From Actinomycetota bacterium (lineage in GTDB: Bacteria > Actinomycetota > Acidimicrobiia > Acidimicrobiales > Ilumatobacteraceae), in assembly GCA_016870865.1 (NCBI GenBank), contig VGAC01000001.1, positions 124,001-188,000 on the forward strand: a DNA stretch of 64,000 nt, given 5' to 3'. A model generated the notes under the pieces. The model saw nothing but the letters and a program-made list of their open reading frames with translations, made no database searches and was not told the origin of the DNA. A program made the position numbers and the translations under genes. This document shows, piece after piece, positions 50,273 to 58,501 of the stretch (its first letter is position 1; each line of letters opens with the position of its first letter).

Positions 50273-52134
50273 GAAAGAATCCCCTCGGCCGAGCCGGCAC
50301 GTACCTGCGCTGCATAGAGCCCGTCACGTTCCATCAGTTCTTCATGCGTACCGGACTCGACGATGCGCCCCCGGTCGAGCACCACGATGCGGTCGGCGCT
50401 GCGCACCGTGCTCAGGCGGTGTGCGATGACAAGTGCGGTACGTCCCCGCAATGCTTCGTCGAGAGCGGCCTGAACTGCTGCCTCGTTCTCGTTGTCGAGA
50501 TGGCTCGTCGCCTCATCCAGCACCATGATCGTCGGGTTCTTGAGCAGCAAACGCGCGATTGCCAGACGCTGTTTTTCTCCACCCGACATGCGGTAGCCAC
50601 GTTCACCCACGACGGTACGGAACCCGTCGGGCAACGTATCGATCGTGTCGATGATGCGCGCGGCCGTGCACGCCACACGCATTTCATCAACCGTTGCATC
50701 AGGTTTCGCATAACGCAGGTTGTCGCCGATCGATTCGTGGAACAAGTGCGGATCCTGCGACACCACCGCGATGGTGGAGCGCAGCGACTCCAGGGTCAAT
50801 GAGCGGACATCATGACCGTCGATCAGTACCGCACCAGCCGTTACGTCATAGAGACGAGGAACGAGTGCGGCGAGCGTACTCTTTCCGGCGCCACTGGCGC
50901 CGACGAGGGCGACCGTCTCGCCCGGCTCGACACGAAACGAAACTCCCCGCAGCACGTCGCTGTCGGGGTCGCTCTCCTGCATCACGCCGGGGGCCTCGAG
51001 CGACGCGATCGACACCTCGCGGCCGGCCGGATACCTAAAGACGACATTGCGCAGTTCGATTGCTCCCCTCGCGTCAACCAGGTCGACCGCAGCGGGCGAG
51101 TCGGTGATCATCACCGGGGCATCGAGCACCTCGAACACCCTCTCGAAACTGACGAACGCGGTCATCACCTCGATCCGTGAGTTCGTGAGGCCCGTCAGGG
51201 GTTGATAGATGCGCTGGACGAACGCCGCCATGGCCACGAGCGTTCCGGCAGAGATGTCACCGTCGACAACGAGGTGGGCACCGACTCCGTAGATCGCCGC
51301 GGCTCCCAACGCACCGACGAGGCCGAGCGCCACGAAGAAAACCCGGCCGTAGAGCGCGGCACGCACACCGGTGTCACGCACCCCTCCGGCTCGCCGGCCA
51401 AACGCCTCGACTTCGTCGCGGTGACGCCCGAACAGTTTGACAAGCAGGGCACCCGACACATTGAAGCGCTCGGTCATCTGGGTATTCATCTCGGCATTGA
51501 GGCCCATCTGTTCGCGCGCAATCTCCTGCAGCTTTTGGCCAACGCGCTTGGCGGGGAAAATGAAGAGGGGTAACACCACCAACGACAGCGCGGTGAGCCG
51601 CCACTCGAGGGCGATCATTGCCGTCAGGGTCGTCGTGAGAACAACCACGTTCGACACAACACTGCCAAGCGTGGTGGTGAGCGCTGTCTGCGCACCAACG
51701 ACGTCGTTGTTGAGGCGACTGATCAGTGAACCGGTCTGGGTGCGCGTGAAGAAGGCGATCGGCATCTGCTGCACCTTGTCGAACAGAGCAACACGCAAGT
51801 CGTAGATCAAACCCTCACCGATACGCGACGAGTACCACCGCTGCACGATGGCCAACAATGCGTCGCCCAGCGCGGCCAGCACCAAGATCGCTCCGAGAAC
51901 GGTGACGAGGCCCTTGTCGGCTTCGGGAATGGCTGTGTCGAGAATCGCGCGGAACAACAGCGGTGGGGCAAGGGCCAGCAAAGCCGAGACGAGAATCGCC
52001 CCGAGAAAGCCGGCGATCGACAATTTGTAGGGCCGTGCGAAGGTCCACACCCGACGAAACTGCCGTCGCCCGAGCTTCGCTCCGGCGACCGCACTTGCGT
52101 CTCCCGGCAGCATCATGTGTGGATTCATGCGCAC
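50269..52134 (-). CDS. ABC exporter, fused membrane and ATPase domains
   Basis: A 621-residue half-transporter: six membrane helices (about 40-330) and an ATPase domain with Walker A VGASGAGKSTLAALV, signature RMSGGEKQRLAIAR and Walker B IMVLDEATSHLD. It works as a homodimer or with another half to export lipid or drug. The GTG at 52134 is set by TAACCT 7 nt upstream. It heads the transcript exporter-xseA-xseB-prenyl synthase. Confidence 0.92.
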   Translation of the reverse strand: MRMNPHMMLPGDASAVAGAKLGRRQFRRVWTFARPYKLSIAGFLGAILVSALLALAPPLLFRAILDTAIPEADKGLVTVLGAILVLAALGDALLAIVQRWYSSRIGEGLIYDLRVALFDKVQQMPIAFFTRTQTGSLISRLNNDVVGAQTALTTTLGSVVSNVVVLTTTLTAMIALEWRLTALSLVVLPLFIFPAKRVGQKLQEIAREQMGLNAEMNTQMTERFNVSGALLVKLFGRHRDEVEAFGRRAGGVRDTGVRAALYGRVFFVALGLVGALGAAAIYGVGAHLVVDGDISAGTLVAMAAFVQRIYQPLTGLTNSRIEVMTAFVSFERVFEVLDAPVMITDSPAAVDLVDARGAIELRNVVFRYPAGREVSIASLEAPGVMQESDPDSDVLRGVSFRVEPGETVALVGASGAGKSTLAALVPRLYDVTAGAVLIDGHDVRSLTLESLRSTIAVVSQDPHLFHESIGDNLRYAKPDATVDEMRVACTAARIIDTIDTLPDGFRTVVGERGYRMSGGEKQRLAIARLLLKNPTIMVLDEATSHLDNENEAAVQAALDEALRGRTALVIAHRLSTVRSADRIVVLDRGRIVESGTHEELMERDGLYAAQVRAGSAEGILS

Positions 52135-52141
52135 CCTCGAG

Positions 52142-52147
52142 AGGTTA
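52142..52147 (-). promoter_or_regulatory. -10 hexamer TAACCT, leaderless ABC exporter
   Basis: Seven nt separate it from GTG 52134. It drives the whole exporter-xseAB-prenyl synthase unit. Confidence 0.6.
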
Positions 52148-52154
52148 GAGGTCG

Positions 52155-52160
52155 TAGCCT
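52155..52160 (+). promoter_or_regulatory. Possible -10 TAGCCT before the TAP-like lipoprotein
   Basis: Eight nt separate it from ATG 52169. It is divergent from the ABC exporter element, 8 nt away. Confidence 0.4.
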
Positions 52161-52168
52161 ATGAACCC

Positions 52169-53737
52169 ATGCGTCGACCGTCCCCTGTTCGGTCGGTCAT
52201 TCGCATCACGGTCACGGTCGCCGTACTCGCCTCGTGTGGATCCACCGACTCGGCGACTTCGACCAGCACCGGCGCCACGATCGGGAACCCCGGCACCTTG
52301 ACGCCCGTCGGTGCGAACCCGACAACGACACTTGCTGCATCCAGTTCGATTCCCCAACCACCAGTTCAACCCATCACATGGTCGGCCTGCGAAGACTCGG
52401 CGAAATTGAAGTGTGCGTCACTCGAGGTGCCATACGACTACGAGAACCCTTCGGTCGGGTCGTTCACACTCGCCGTACGGATGCGACCTGCCGTCAAATC
52501 GCCCTCGGTTGGACCACTCTTCGTCAATCGTGGAGGCCCCGGCGCCGAAAGTGCCTCGATGGCCAACGATGCCGAGTTCTATTTTTCCCAACGTCTCATC
52601 GACAATTTCGACATCGTCGCCTTCGATCCTCGCGGTACGGGCGTGTCCGAGCCCCACGTCGACTGTGTCGATGAAGTCGACCCCTACTTCTCGGCCGAGA
52701 TCGCCTACGACACACCGGACAGACGCCAGCGATTGATCGACGATACACAGGCCTTCAACGATGCGTGCCAGTCCAAGAGCGGCGAGATCCTGCCCTACAT
52801 CTCGACTGTTGCCAGTGCCCGCGACATCGACACGCTGCGCCGTGCGCTTGGTTATGAGAAGATCTCGTTCTTCGGGTTCTCATACGGCAGTGAACTCGGT
52901 GCAACGTGGGCAAGGTTTTTCCCCAACACGGTCCGAGCAGCGGTATTCGATGGTGCCTCGGACCCGAATGCGTCGTATCTGCAGGCAGGCCTCGACCAGG
53001 CCGCCGGTTTCGAACGCGAACTGAACAAGTTCTTCGCCGACTGTGCGACACGCAAGACATGCGCCGCCCACAACTACGGCAACCCCGCGGCACTTTTCGA
53101 TGAAATGGTGCGCCGCGTCGAACGTGACCCGTTGTTCGTCAATGACAAGCGAACCCTCGTCACGTCGACGGTTGCGTACACCGCGGTGGTCGATGCCATG
53201 TATTCATCGGCACTCTGGCCCACGCTTGCCGAAGCAATCGCCGATGCCACGAAGAAGCCGATTGCCGACGGAACCGGCTTGCTCGCTCTCTACGACGACT
53301 ACTACCAGCGTCGCCCCGACGGTAGCTACGACAACCTGCTCGAGGCGTTCATCGCGATCAGTTGCCTGGACGACGACGGCGATGAAACGGTCGACGACGT
53401 CGCGGCCGGACTCCCAAAGTTTGAGGCGGTCGCACCGCGCCTCGGCAGATTCTTCGCAATCGGCTACAACTGCGCACTCTGGCCTGTGCAGTCAAAACCC
53501 AGGTCGCGCGTCGCGAATATCGGCATCGGCCCCATCGTCGTCGTGGGCACCACGGGTGATGCGGCCACACCACTCGAATCGTCACGCAAGATGGCGGCAG
53601 CTCTCACCGACGGTCGTCTCATCATCGCAACCGAAAATCAACACACCGGCTACGGCACCAGTGAGTGCGTCACCGACCGCGTCGACGCCTATCTCGTCGA
53701 TCTCAAGATTCCCGACAAAGAATCCACCTGCACCTGA
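52169..53737 (+). CDS. Secreted alpha/beta hydrolase, tripeptidyl aminopeptidase (TAP) type
   Basis: A 522-residue lipoprotein. The signal peptide ends in a lipobox-like VLASC, followed by a Thr/Ser-rich linker. The hydrolase part has PLFVNRGGPGAES, the nucleophile Ser in FFGFSYGSELGATWA, and a C-terminal TAP-like domain with VVVGTTGDAATPLES (Asp) and ATENQHTGYGTS (His). It probably trims short peptides outside the cell. The ATG at 52169 fits both the signal peptide and the promoter. Confidence 0.9.
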   Translation: MRRPSPVRSVIRITVTVAVLASCGSTDSATSTSTGATIGNPGTLTPVGANPTTTLAASSSIPQPPVQPITWSACEDSAKLKCASLEVPYDYENPSVGSFTLAVRMRPAVKSPSVGPLFVNRGGPGAESASMANDAEFYFSQRLIDNFDIVAFDPRGTGVSEPHVDCVDEVDPYFSAEIAYDTPDRRQRLIDDTQAFNDACQSKSGEILPYISTVASARDIDTLRRALGYEKISFFGFSYGSELGATWARFFPNTVRAAVFDGASDPNASYLQAGLDQAAGFERELNKFFADCATRKTCAAHNYGNPAALFDEMVRRVERDPLFVNDKRTLVTSTVAYTAVVDAMYSSALWPTLAEAIADATKKPIADGTGLLALYDDYYQRRPDGSYDNLLEAFIAISCLDDDGDETVDDVAAGLPKFEAVAPRLGRFFAIGYNCALWPVQSKPRSRVANIGIGPIVVVGTTGDAATPLESSRKMAAALTDGRLIIATENQHTGYGTSECVTDRVDAYLVDLKIPDKESTCT

Positions 53738-53778
53738 TTACCCAAATAGCTGCGGAAAATTGACCTTCGATTCTGGTC

Positions 53779-53784
53779 TATATT
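53779..53784 (+). promoter_or_regulatory. -10 hexamer TATATT, leaderless start at 53791
   Basis: Six nt separate it from ATG 53791. Confidence 0.6.
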
Positions 53785-53790
53785 TCTTCA

Positions 53791-55164
53791 ATGACATCAA
53801 GGACGGCAGTTCGGAAAGTGTGCATAGCGGTCATGGCGGCTCTGCTGGCGGGAATTGTCCAAACTCCGGGCCGAGACCGTGATGCCCGCGCAGCGGATTG
53901 GGCGCCAGTCGCACCGCCAGCCGAGTATCCGGTGAATGCTGGACCAAACGCCGTGAGACGACGCGACTTCATCGTCGACGTCTGTTTGACACCAACTCAA
54001 CTCGATTGTGTTGAGTCGGTCTCTGCCTTCATCAATGGCTCGTGGGTCGAAGGCACTTCCACGAACACCATCGGGAACGGCGCGAATGGCCAGCCAGCAA
54101 ACCGCAATTGGACGATTCCCGGAATCACGGCGCTCGACGGTCGAACCGAACTGACGGTCACCCACCTGGTCAACTACACCGGGAACTTGCTCTTGCAGAC
54201 GTCGATTGCCTCGAGTGGAACGAACGGTGACCGCGACGCCAATTCCTTGCCGCGCGACACCAAGTTTCGCGCAACCATTCGAACGAGTTGGGTGTTGCCT
54301 ACTCACGTTTCAGGCAAGTTGACCGAGGCAAGTGTCACGGTCAAAAAGCTGTCGACGTCCGGTGCATCACGAATCACGATGGAGGGAACGCCCCTCGTGT
54401 ACATGGTCATCAGCAACAACACAAGTCTGACGGATCCTGCGGGTCGCGGTGACTACGAAGTCCGACACTTCAGCATGACCGTGTCTGATGGTCGCTTTTA
54501 TCCGATCAAGCAAGACTGCATCGAAAAGCCTGCGATCATGACCTCCGAGAATGGGTACGGGCATCCGCTCCCCACCTTCACCGGTGGAAAGCTTGACTTG
54601 AAGATCTCTGCTCCACACTTCCGCTCGAACGGAACCACCGAGCATTTGGGGATTTACGAAGCAAACGTCCCGATGGAAATGGCGAAGTGCCTGTGGGGTG
54701 ACACGGTCACCAAGTCGTCATCGTTCAAGATCGAGGTCTTCGAAACGGAAGGCACGGCGAAAACGTCTACGAGTTCCGTCTCGGTGACCGACGACGCCGT
54801 CGTCATTCGGGCATCGGGCTTCACGTTCTCCACCCCCACTGTACGAGTGTCGTATTCGGCTCCCGCAGCCCCCCCATCCTCGTCGTCGACGTCCACCATT
54901 CCTGCGCCCGGCAAACCCGCAGCGGTCAAAGTCGTTGCCGGAAAGTCGGGTGGCAGCATTTCGTTTGCGCGGGTCGAAGGCGTGACGTATTCGGTTGTGG
55001 CCACGAAAGGATCCGCCCGCAAAACGATCCGTTGCGCTCAATCGTCAATCAAAGTCACTTGCAAAGCGACCGCTCTGTCCCGCGGTCGGTGGAAAATCAC
55101 CATCACACCTCGCATCGGGTCGACCACCGGGGTCGCTCGCACAACACAACTCAACGTCAAGTAG
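53791..55164 (+). CDS. Secreted protein of unknown function
   Basis: A 457-residue protein with a signal peptide (basic start, hydrophobic 11-25) and no other membrane segment. The sequence is rich in Ser, Thr and Gly with beta-type patterns; the C-terminal 80 residues (from about KPAAVKVVAGKSGG) look like a fibronectin- or immunoglobulin-type domain after a Pro/Ser linker. I recognise no family. By eye the codon use is somewhat less GC-rich than neighbours. It lies beside the 3' end of a tRNA-Ser gene, so recent gain is possible but unproven. Confidence 0.75.
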   Translation: MTSRTAVRKVCIAVMAALLAGIVQTPGRDRDARAADWAPVAPPAEYPVNAGPNAVRRRDFIVDVCLTPTQLDCVESVSAFINGSWVEGTSTNTIGNGANGQPANRNWTIPGITALDGRTELTVTHLVNYTGNLLLQTSIASSGTNGDRDANSLPRDTKFRATIRTSWVLPTHVSGKLTEASVTVKKLSTSGASRITMEGTPLVYMVISNNTSLTDPAGRGDYEVRHFSMTVSDGRFYPIKQDCIEKPAIMTSENGYGHPLPTFTGGKLDLKISAPHFRSNGTTEHLGIYEANVPMEMAKCLWGDTVTKSSSFKIEVFETEGTAKTSTSSVSVTDDAVVIRASGFTFSTPTVRVSYSAPAAPPSSSSTSTIPAPGKPAAVKVVAGKSGGSISFARVEGVTYSVVATKGSARKTIRCAQSSIKVTCKATALSRGRWKITITPRIGSTTGVARTTQLNVK

Positions 55165-55176
55165 ACGGGAATGAAA

Positions 55177-55200
55177 AAAGCCCGCCTGGCGGCGGGCTTT
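55177..55200. terminator. Bidirectional intrinsic terminator
   Basis: AAAGCCCGCC at 55177-55186 pairs with GGCGGGCTTT at 55191-55200 around a TGGC loop. Read leftward it follows tRNA-Ser(CGA) by 1 nt and ends in TTTTTT. Read rightward it follows the secreted-protein gene but has only TTT. Confidence 0.88.
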
Positions 55201-55201
55201 C

Positions 55202-55291
55202 TGGCGGAAGAGGTGGGATTTGAACCCACGGTGGGCACAAACCCACAACGGTTTTCGAGACCGTCCCATTCGGCCGCTCTGGCACCCTTCC
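55202..55291 (-). tRNA. tRNA-Ser (anticodon CGA)
   Basis: The acceptor stem GGAAGGG pairs with CTCTTCC (one G-T), the anticodon loop is CTCGAAA, a long variable arm is present, the T-loop is GGTTCAAATCC and CCA is encoded. The long variable arm and discriminator G fit serine. Confidence 0.95.
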
Positions 55292-55302
55292 GATCGTTGA
55301 CG

Positions 55303-55782
55303 CTATCGGCGTTCGGCGAAAAAGTCAGAAACAAGAGCCGAACACTCGACGGCCAGCACGCCGTGACGGAACGGCGGATTGTGGTTCAAACGCGGGTCGA
55401 CGCACACGTTGTAGAGACTCGAGGTTGCACCCGCCTTCGGGTCGGGAGCCCCGAACACCAGTCGGCCGATGCGCGCATTCAACAACGCACCGGCACACAT
55501 CACACACGGTTCGAGGGTCACATAAAGCGTGCAATCCTCGAGGCGCCAGCGACCCAGACGGGCGGCGGCATCGCGCAGAGCAAGCACCTCGGCATGCGCC
55601 GTGGGATCACCGGACTTTTCGCGTTCGTTGTGGCGTGAAGCGATGATCTCACCGTTGTGCACCACGACAGCGCCGACAGGGACGTCACCGTGAGCCAAGG
55701 CCATGCGTGCTTCGCCCAACGCGTCACGCATCGCCTGCTCGTCGACCGCATGGTCCGCGCCTGAGTTTGCCTCGGTTGCCAC
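55303..55782 (-). CDS. tadA: tRNA-specific adenosine deaminase
   Basis: Converts A34 to inosine in tRNA-Arg(ACG). The 159 residues have the zinc sites HAEVLALRDAA and EPCVMCAGALLNARI, with the catalytic Glu in HAE. The GTG at 55782 is fixed by TACATT 7 nt upstream, which removes the longer in-frame extension into the neighbouring tRNA. It lies between two tRNA-Ser genes on the same strand. Confidence 0.93.
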   Translation of the reverse strand: MATEANSGADHAVDEQAMRDALGEARMALAHGDVPVGAVVVHNGEIIASRHNEREKSGDPTAHAEVLALRDAAARLGRWRLEDCTLYVTLEPCVMCAGALLNARIGRLVFGAPDPKAGATSSLYNVCVDPRLNHNPPFRHGVLAVECSALVSDFFAERR

Positions 55783-55789
55783 CTCGGGC

Positions 55790-55795
55790 AATGTA
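55790..55795 (-). promoter_or_regulatory. -10 hexamer TACATT, leaderless tadA
   Basis: Seven nt separate it from GTG 55782. Confidence 0.6.
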
Positions 55796-55811
55796 GTCAA
55801 ACAATGATGTC

Positions 55812-55901
55812 TGGCGGAAGAGGTGGGATTTGAACCCACGGACCCCTTGCGAGGTCACAGCATTTCCAGTGCTGCCGATTCGGCCGCTCTCGCACTCTTC
55901 C
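55812..55901 (-). tRNA. tRNA-Ser (anticodon GGA)
   Basis: The acceptor stem GGAAGAG pairs with CTCTTCC, the anticodon loop is CTGGAAA, a long variable arm is present and CCA is encoded. Its 3' part is identical over about 30 nt to tRNA-Ser(CGA) 610 bp away. Confidence 0.95.
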
Positions 55902-55964
55902 CGATACCTGTACCGGATGTCGCAGGCTATCCACCGATAGCATCACAACAGCAGCAAGTGAGGT

Positions 55965-56058
55965 GGCGGTCGGGTCCTGTGCAACGTCGGCCCGGTCAAC
56001 CAGGTCAGGGCGGGAACGCAGCAGCCTCCACCGGATCAGGCGTGTGCCGCAGACCGCC
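55965..56058 (+). ncRNA. ffs: Signal recognition particle RNA (small bacterial type)
   Basis: The ends GGCGGTC (55965-55971) and GACCGCC (56052-56058) pair perfectly. The conserved core CAGGTCAGG, the GGAA tetraloop and AGCAGCC is present in the middle, forming the Ffh-binding hairpin. The length of about 94 nt fits the 4.5S type without an Alu domain. Exact ends may extend a few nt. A 7-bp palindrome TACGTGA/TCACGTA follows at 56078-56095. Confidence 0.88.
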
Positions 56059-56088
56059 TGGCCGTCACCTCAGTTGTTACGTGAGTTG

Positions 56089-56973
56089 TCACGTACCCGT
56101 CGTTTTGGCACGCGAGGCCAGCGCGTCGGCTTTCTTCGACAGGTTCGGCTGACCAATGTCACTTGCCAATTCCGCGAAGTCGCTCGTCGGGCCCGACCAG
56201 CACCAGTCGTCGACATTCCCGACCGCCACATCGGTGACGATGGTGGCGATTCGCTTGAAGAGTGCTGCCGCTTCACGGTTGTCGCGCAACGTCGCGGCCA
56301 ACTTCGTGGCACCACGCACCTGAACATCCCACTCGGTCTCGTCGTCGGGGATCGCCTCGATCGACTTCCACTTCGCCAGCACAGCGGATGCGCTCTTGGC
56401 CCCCCATCCCGACAAACCCGGAAAACCGTCGGATGTGTCGCCCACCAAACCCAGATAGTCGGCGATCGATTCGGGCCCCACTCCGAACTTCTCACGAATC
56501 GCGGCGTCGTCGATGAGGAGATTGTTGCGCCTGTCGAACTGCACGACACGTCTGCCCACCACGCACTGGCCGAGATCCTTGTCGGGCGACAGCATCAAGA
56601 CCTGCCTCACGCGCGGGTCGGCCGCCGCCACGGCGGCCGCACTGCCCAATGCATCATCGGCTTCGTACTCCTCCATCGCCCACACCGTGACACCGAGCGC
56701 CCGCAGCGCGTCTTCAAGCAGTGGGATCTGGTGCAGTAGCACCGGTTCCATACCATCACTCGTCTTGTAGCCGGAATAGAGACCGTTGCGAAAGCTCTCG
56801 ATCACATGGTCGGTGGCGACGCCCAGGTGCGTCGCACCATCGGCAATCAACTGCAGCGTCGACGACAGGACTCCGATGGTCGCCGCCAACGGTGGCGGTT
56901 CGCTGTGTCGCACGGCCTGGCCGTAGTGCTGGCGGTACAGCTCGTACGTGCCGTCGATGAGGTGAACCTTCAC
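56089..56973 (-). CDS. 5'-3' exonuclease (PolA N-terminal domain-like)
   Basis: A 294-residue stand-alone flap/5'-3' nuclease. Metal-binding acidic residues are seen in VHLIDGTYELYR, MEEYEADDALGSAA, LMLSPDKDLGQCV and YLGLVGDTSDGFPGLSGWG (helix-hairpin-helix-type). It lacks the polymerase part of DNA polymerase I. It probably removes RNA primers or flaps. The GTG at 56973 lies 10 nt after the SnoaL-like gene stop. Confidence 0.88.
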   Translation of the reverse strand: MKVHLIDGTYELYRQHYGQAVRHSEPPPLAATIGVLSSTLQLIADGATHLGVATDHVIESFRNGLYSGYKTSDGMEPVLLHQIPLLEDALRALGVTVWAMEEYEADDALGSAAAVAAADPRVRQVLMLSPDKDLGQCVVGRRVVQFDRRNNLLIDDAAIREKFGVGPESIADYLGLVGDTSDGFPGLSGWGAKSASAVLAKWKSIEAIPDDETEWDVQVRGATKLAATLRDNREAAALFKRIATIVTDVAVGNVDDWCWSGPTSDFAELASDIGQPNLSKKADALASRAKTTGT

Positions 56974-56983
56974 GACCGGAGCG

Positions 56984-57409
56984 TCAGATCGAGGAAACCT
57001 TGACGCGACGACGGTTGACGAGGACGTCGAGGTGGTGCCGTTTGATCTTCCAACCCTGTGCCGTCCGGACCATGTCATCGACGTAGGCCGCCCACAACAC
57101 AACCAAGTGGTCGGGGTCGGATGGATCCTCGTGCGTCGCCTGAACGTAACTGCGCAGCTTCGCCTCATCTCCGTTCAGGGTTACTTGGATGTTGCCGATG
57201 AGGTGTTGCGTGCGTCCGTACTTGCCGCGGGCCGCCGATACCCATTCGCGGTACTTTGCGAGGCCCTCGATTGGACTCGGTCCGAAACCGGTGACCACCA
57301 GATCGTCCGTGAAACACGTGCAGTACCGGTCGTAGTCGCACTGGTCGATCGAGTCCGCATATCGGATGATCACGTCGCCAATGGCGAGCCTGTCCTCGAT
57401 TTCACTCAT
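56984..57409 (-). CDS. SnoaL-like (NTF2-fold) protein
   Basis: A 141-residue protein of the SnoaL_4 type: EIEDRLAIGDVIIRYADSID at the start, then YCTCFTDDLVV and WKIKRHHLDVLVNRR at the end. Such folds serve as small hydrolases, isomerases or ligand binders; no activity can be assigned. It is cotranscribed with the exonuclease gene and has its own leaderless promoter. Confidence 0.82.
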   Translation of the reverse strand: MSEIEDRLAIGDVIIRYADSIDQCDYDRYCTCFTDDLVVTGFGPSPIEGLAKYREWVSAARGKYGRTQHLIGNIQVTLNGDEAKLRSYVQATHEDPSDPDHLVVLWAAYVDDMVRTAQGWKIKRHHLDVLVNRRRVKVSSI

Positions 57410-57415
57410 GGCCCG

Positions 57416-57421
57416 AGCCTA
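57416..57421 (-). promoter_or_regulatory. -10 hexamer TAGGCT, leaderless SnoaL-like gene
   Basis: Six nt separate it from ATG 57409. Confidence 0.6.
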
Positions 57422-57440
57422 GACGGCTCACCTCGAGGGC

Positions 57441-58025
57441 CTAAACGAGGAAAGAAATGAACGCGCCCGTGGCGATGTAGGGCACGAACGCGATGCGGTC
57501 GCGACGATCAAGGGCACGCATCGCCAACAACACCGCACTCACCACCCCGGCGAGCACGAAGGTGTACACGGTGCCACGGATCAGAACATCCCAGCCACGG
57601 TAGGCAAGCAACAAACCAACGGACGGGGCGAGCATGACGTCACCCTTTCCGAATCCGCCTCGCGACACCGCAGAGATGAGGTAATACACGACGAACAACG
57701 CGACAGCACCGGCAACGCCCCGCAACAAGTCGGTCGGGTCCCAGTGCCAGATGGCGTCGAGCACGATCGTGGGGGTACCGGTCACGATCATCAGGCCGGT
57801 CACATAGCGCGGCACACGGTGGGTGTAGGCATCGATGATCGACAAGGCCAACAGCCCCGTGAACACCGCGATGGCGGCAACGGTGAGAAAAGCGCGTGTT
57901 GCCTCACGGTGGATGAGGAGGGCACCCACGGCAGTCCAGGTGGCGATCGCAGCCGTCTGCGGCAGGCCGATGTGCAGGGTGTACTTGCGGATACGGCGCA
58001 GGTTCTTCTGGGCGGTGTCGACCAC
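57441..58025 (-). CDS. A24-type prepilin peptidase-like membrane protein
   Basis: About 194 residues with five or six membrane helices. The two catalytic aspartates of the type IV prepilin peptidase (GxGD) family are seen in SIIDAYTHRVPRYVTG and GGFGKGDVMLAPSVG. The N-terminal methylase part of PilD is absent. No pilin or assembly gene is in the window. The GTG at 58025 is the first usable start; an in-frame TAG (the epimerase stop) lies about 50 nt upstream and no standard start codon lies between. Confidence 0.78.
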   Translation of the reverse strand: MVDTAQKNLRRIRKYTLHIGLPQTAAIATWTAVGALLIHREATRAFLTVAAIAVFTGLLALSIIDAYTHRVPRYVTGLMIVTGTPTIVLDAIWHWDPTDLLRGVAGAVALFVVYYLISAVSRGGFGKGDVMLAPSVGLLLAYRGWDVLIRGTVYTFVLAGVVSAVLLAMRALDRRDRIAFVPYIATGAFISFLV

Positions 58026-58073
58026 CCAATAGCCGGCCGCAAGACCAAGGAGCGCGGCGACGTAGGGCGTGGT

Positions 58074-58475
58074 CTACTCCTGCACCAGCTCGATGAGCGT
58101 GCCGAACGAACCCTTGGGGTGGATGAAGGCGACGGTTGTCCCGCGGCTGCCGGGCCGTGGCGCCTTGTCGATGGGTTGTGCACCGGCCGCGATCATCGCC
58201 TCGAGAGCCTTGCCACAGTCCGCGACGCGGTACCCGATGTGATGGAGACCTTCACCGCGCTTTTCGATCGCCTTGGCAACGGGTGAGTCTTCGCGGGTCG
58301 GCGTGAGCAACTGCACGTAGCTTTCGGCGACCTTCAGCAGTGCCTCTTCGACGCCGTCGCTTTCGACGACTTCGCGGTGTTCGACCTCCGCACCGAAGGC
58401 GCGATGGTAGTAGTCGATGGCCGCTTCGAGGTCACGAACGGCGATGGCAACGTGGTCGATCTCGGTCAGCAGCAT
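58074..58475 (-). CDS. mce: Methylmalonyl-CoA/ethylmalonyl-CoA epimerase
   Basis: A 133-residue vicinal-oxygen-chelate protein. The metal ligands are His in EIDHVAIAV and GLHHIGYRV and Glu in GTLIELVQE. It inverts the C2 centre of methylmalonyl- or ethylmalonyl-CoA. It follows the crotonyl-CoA carboxylase/reductase gene by 26 nt, which favours a role in the ethylmalonyl-CoA pathway. The ATG at 58475 gives the normal length. Confidence 0.93.
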   Translation of the reverse strand: MLLTEIDHVAIAVRDLEAAIDYYHRAFGAEVEHREVVESDGVEEALLKVAESYVQLLTPTREDSPVAKAIEKRGEGLHHIGYRVADCGKALEAMIAAGAQPIDKAPRPGSRGTTVAFIHPKGSFGTLIELVQE

Positions 58476-58501
58476 GGCTCCATCGTCCCATTTTGCTTCG
58501 C

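Noticed and set aside
55202-55840. The 30-nt direct repeat as attachment sites of an integrated element
   Set aside because: Both copies are the 3' parts of complete, distinct tRNA-Ser genes, and the DNA between them is tadA with no integrase.
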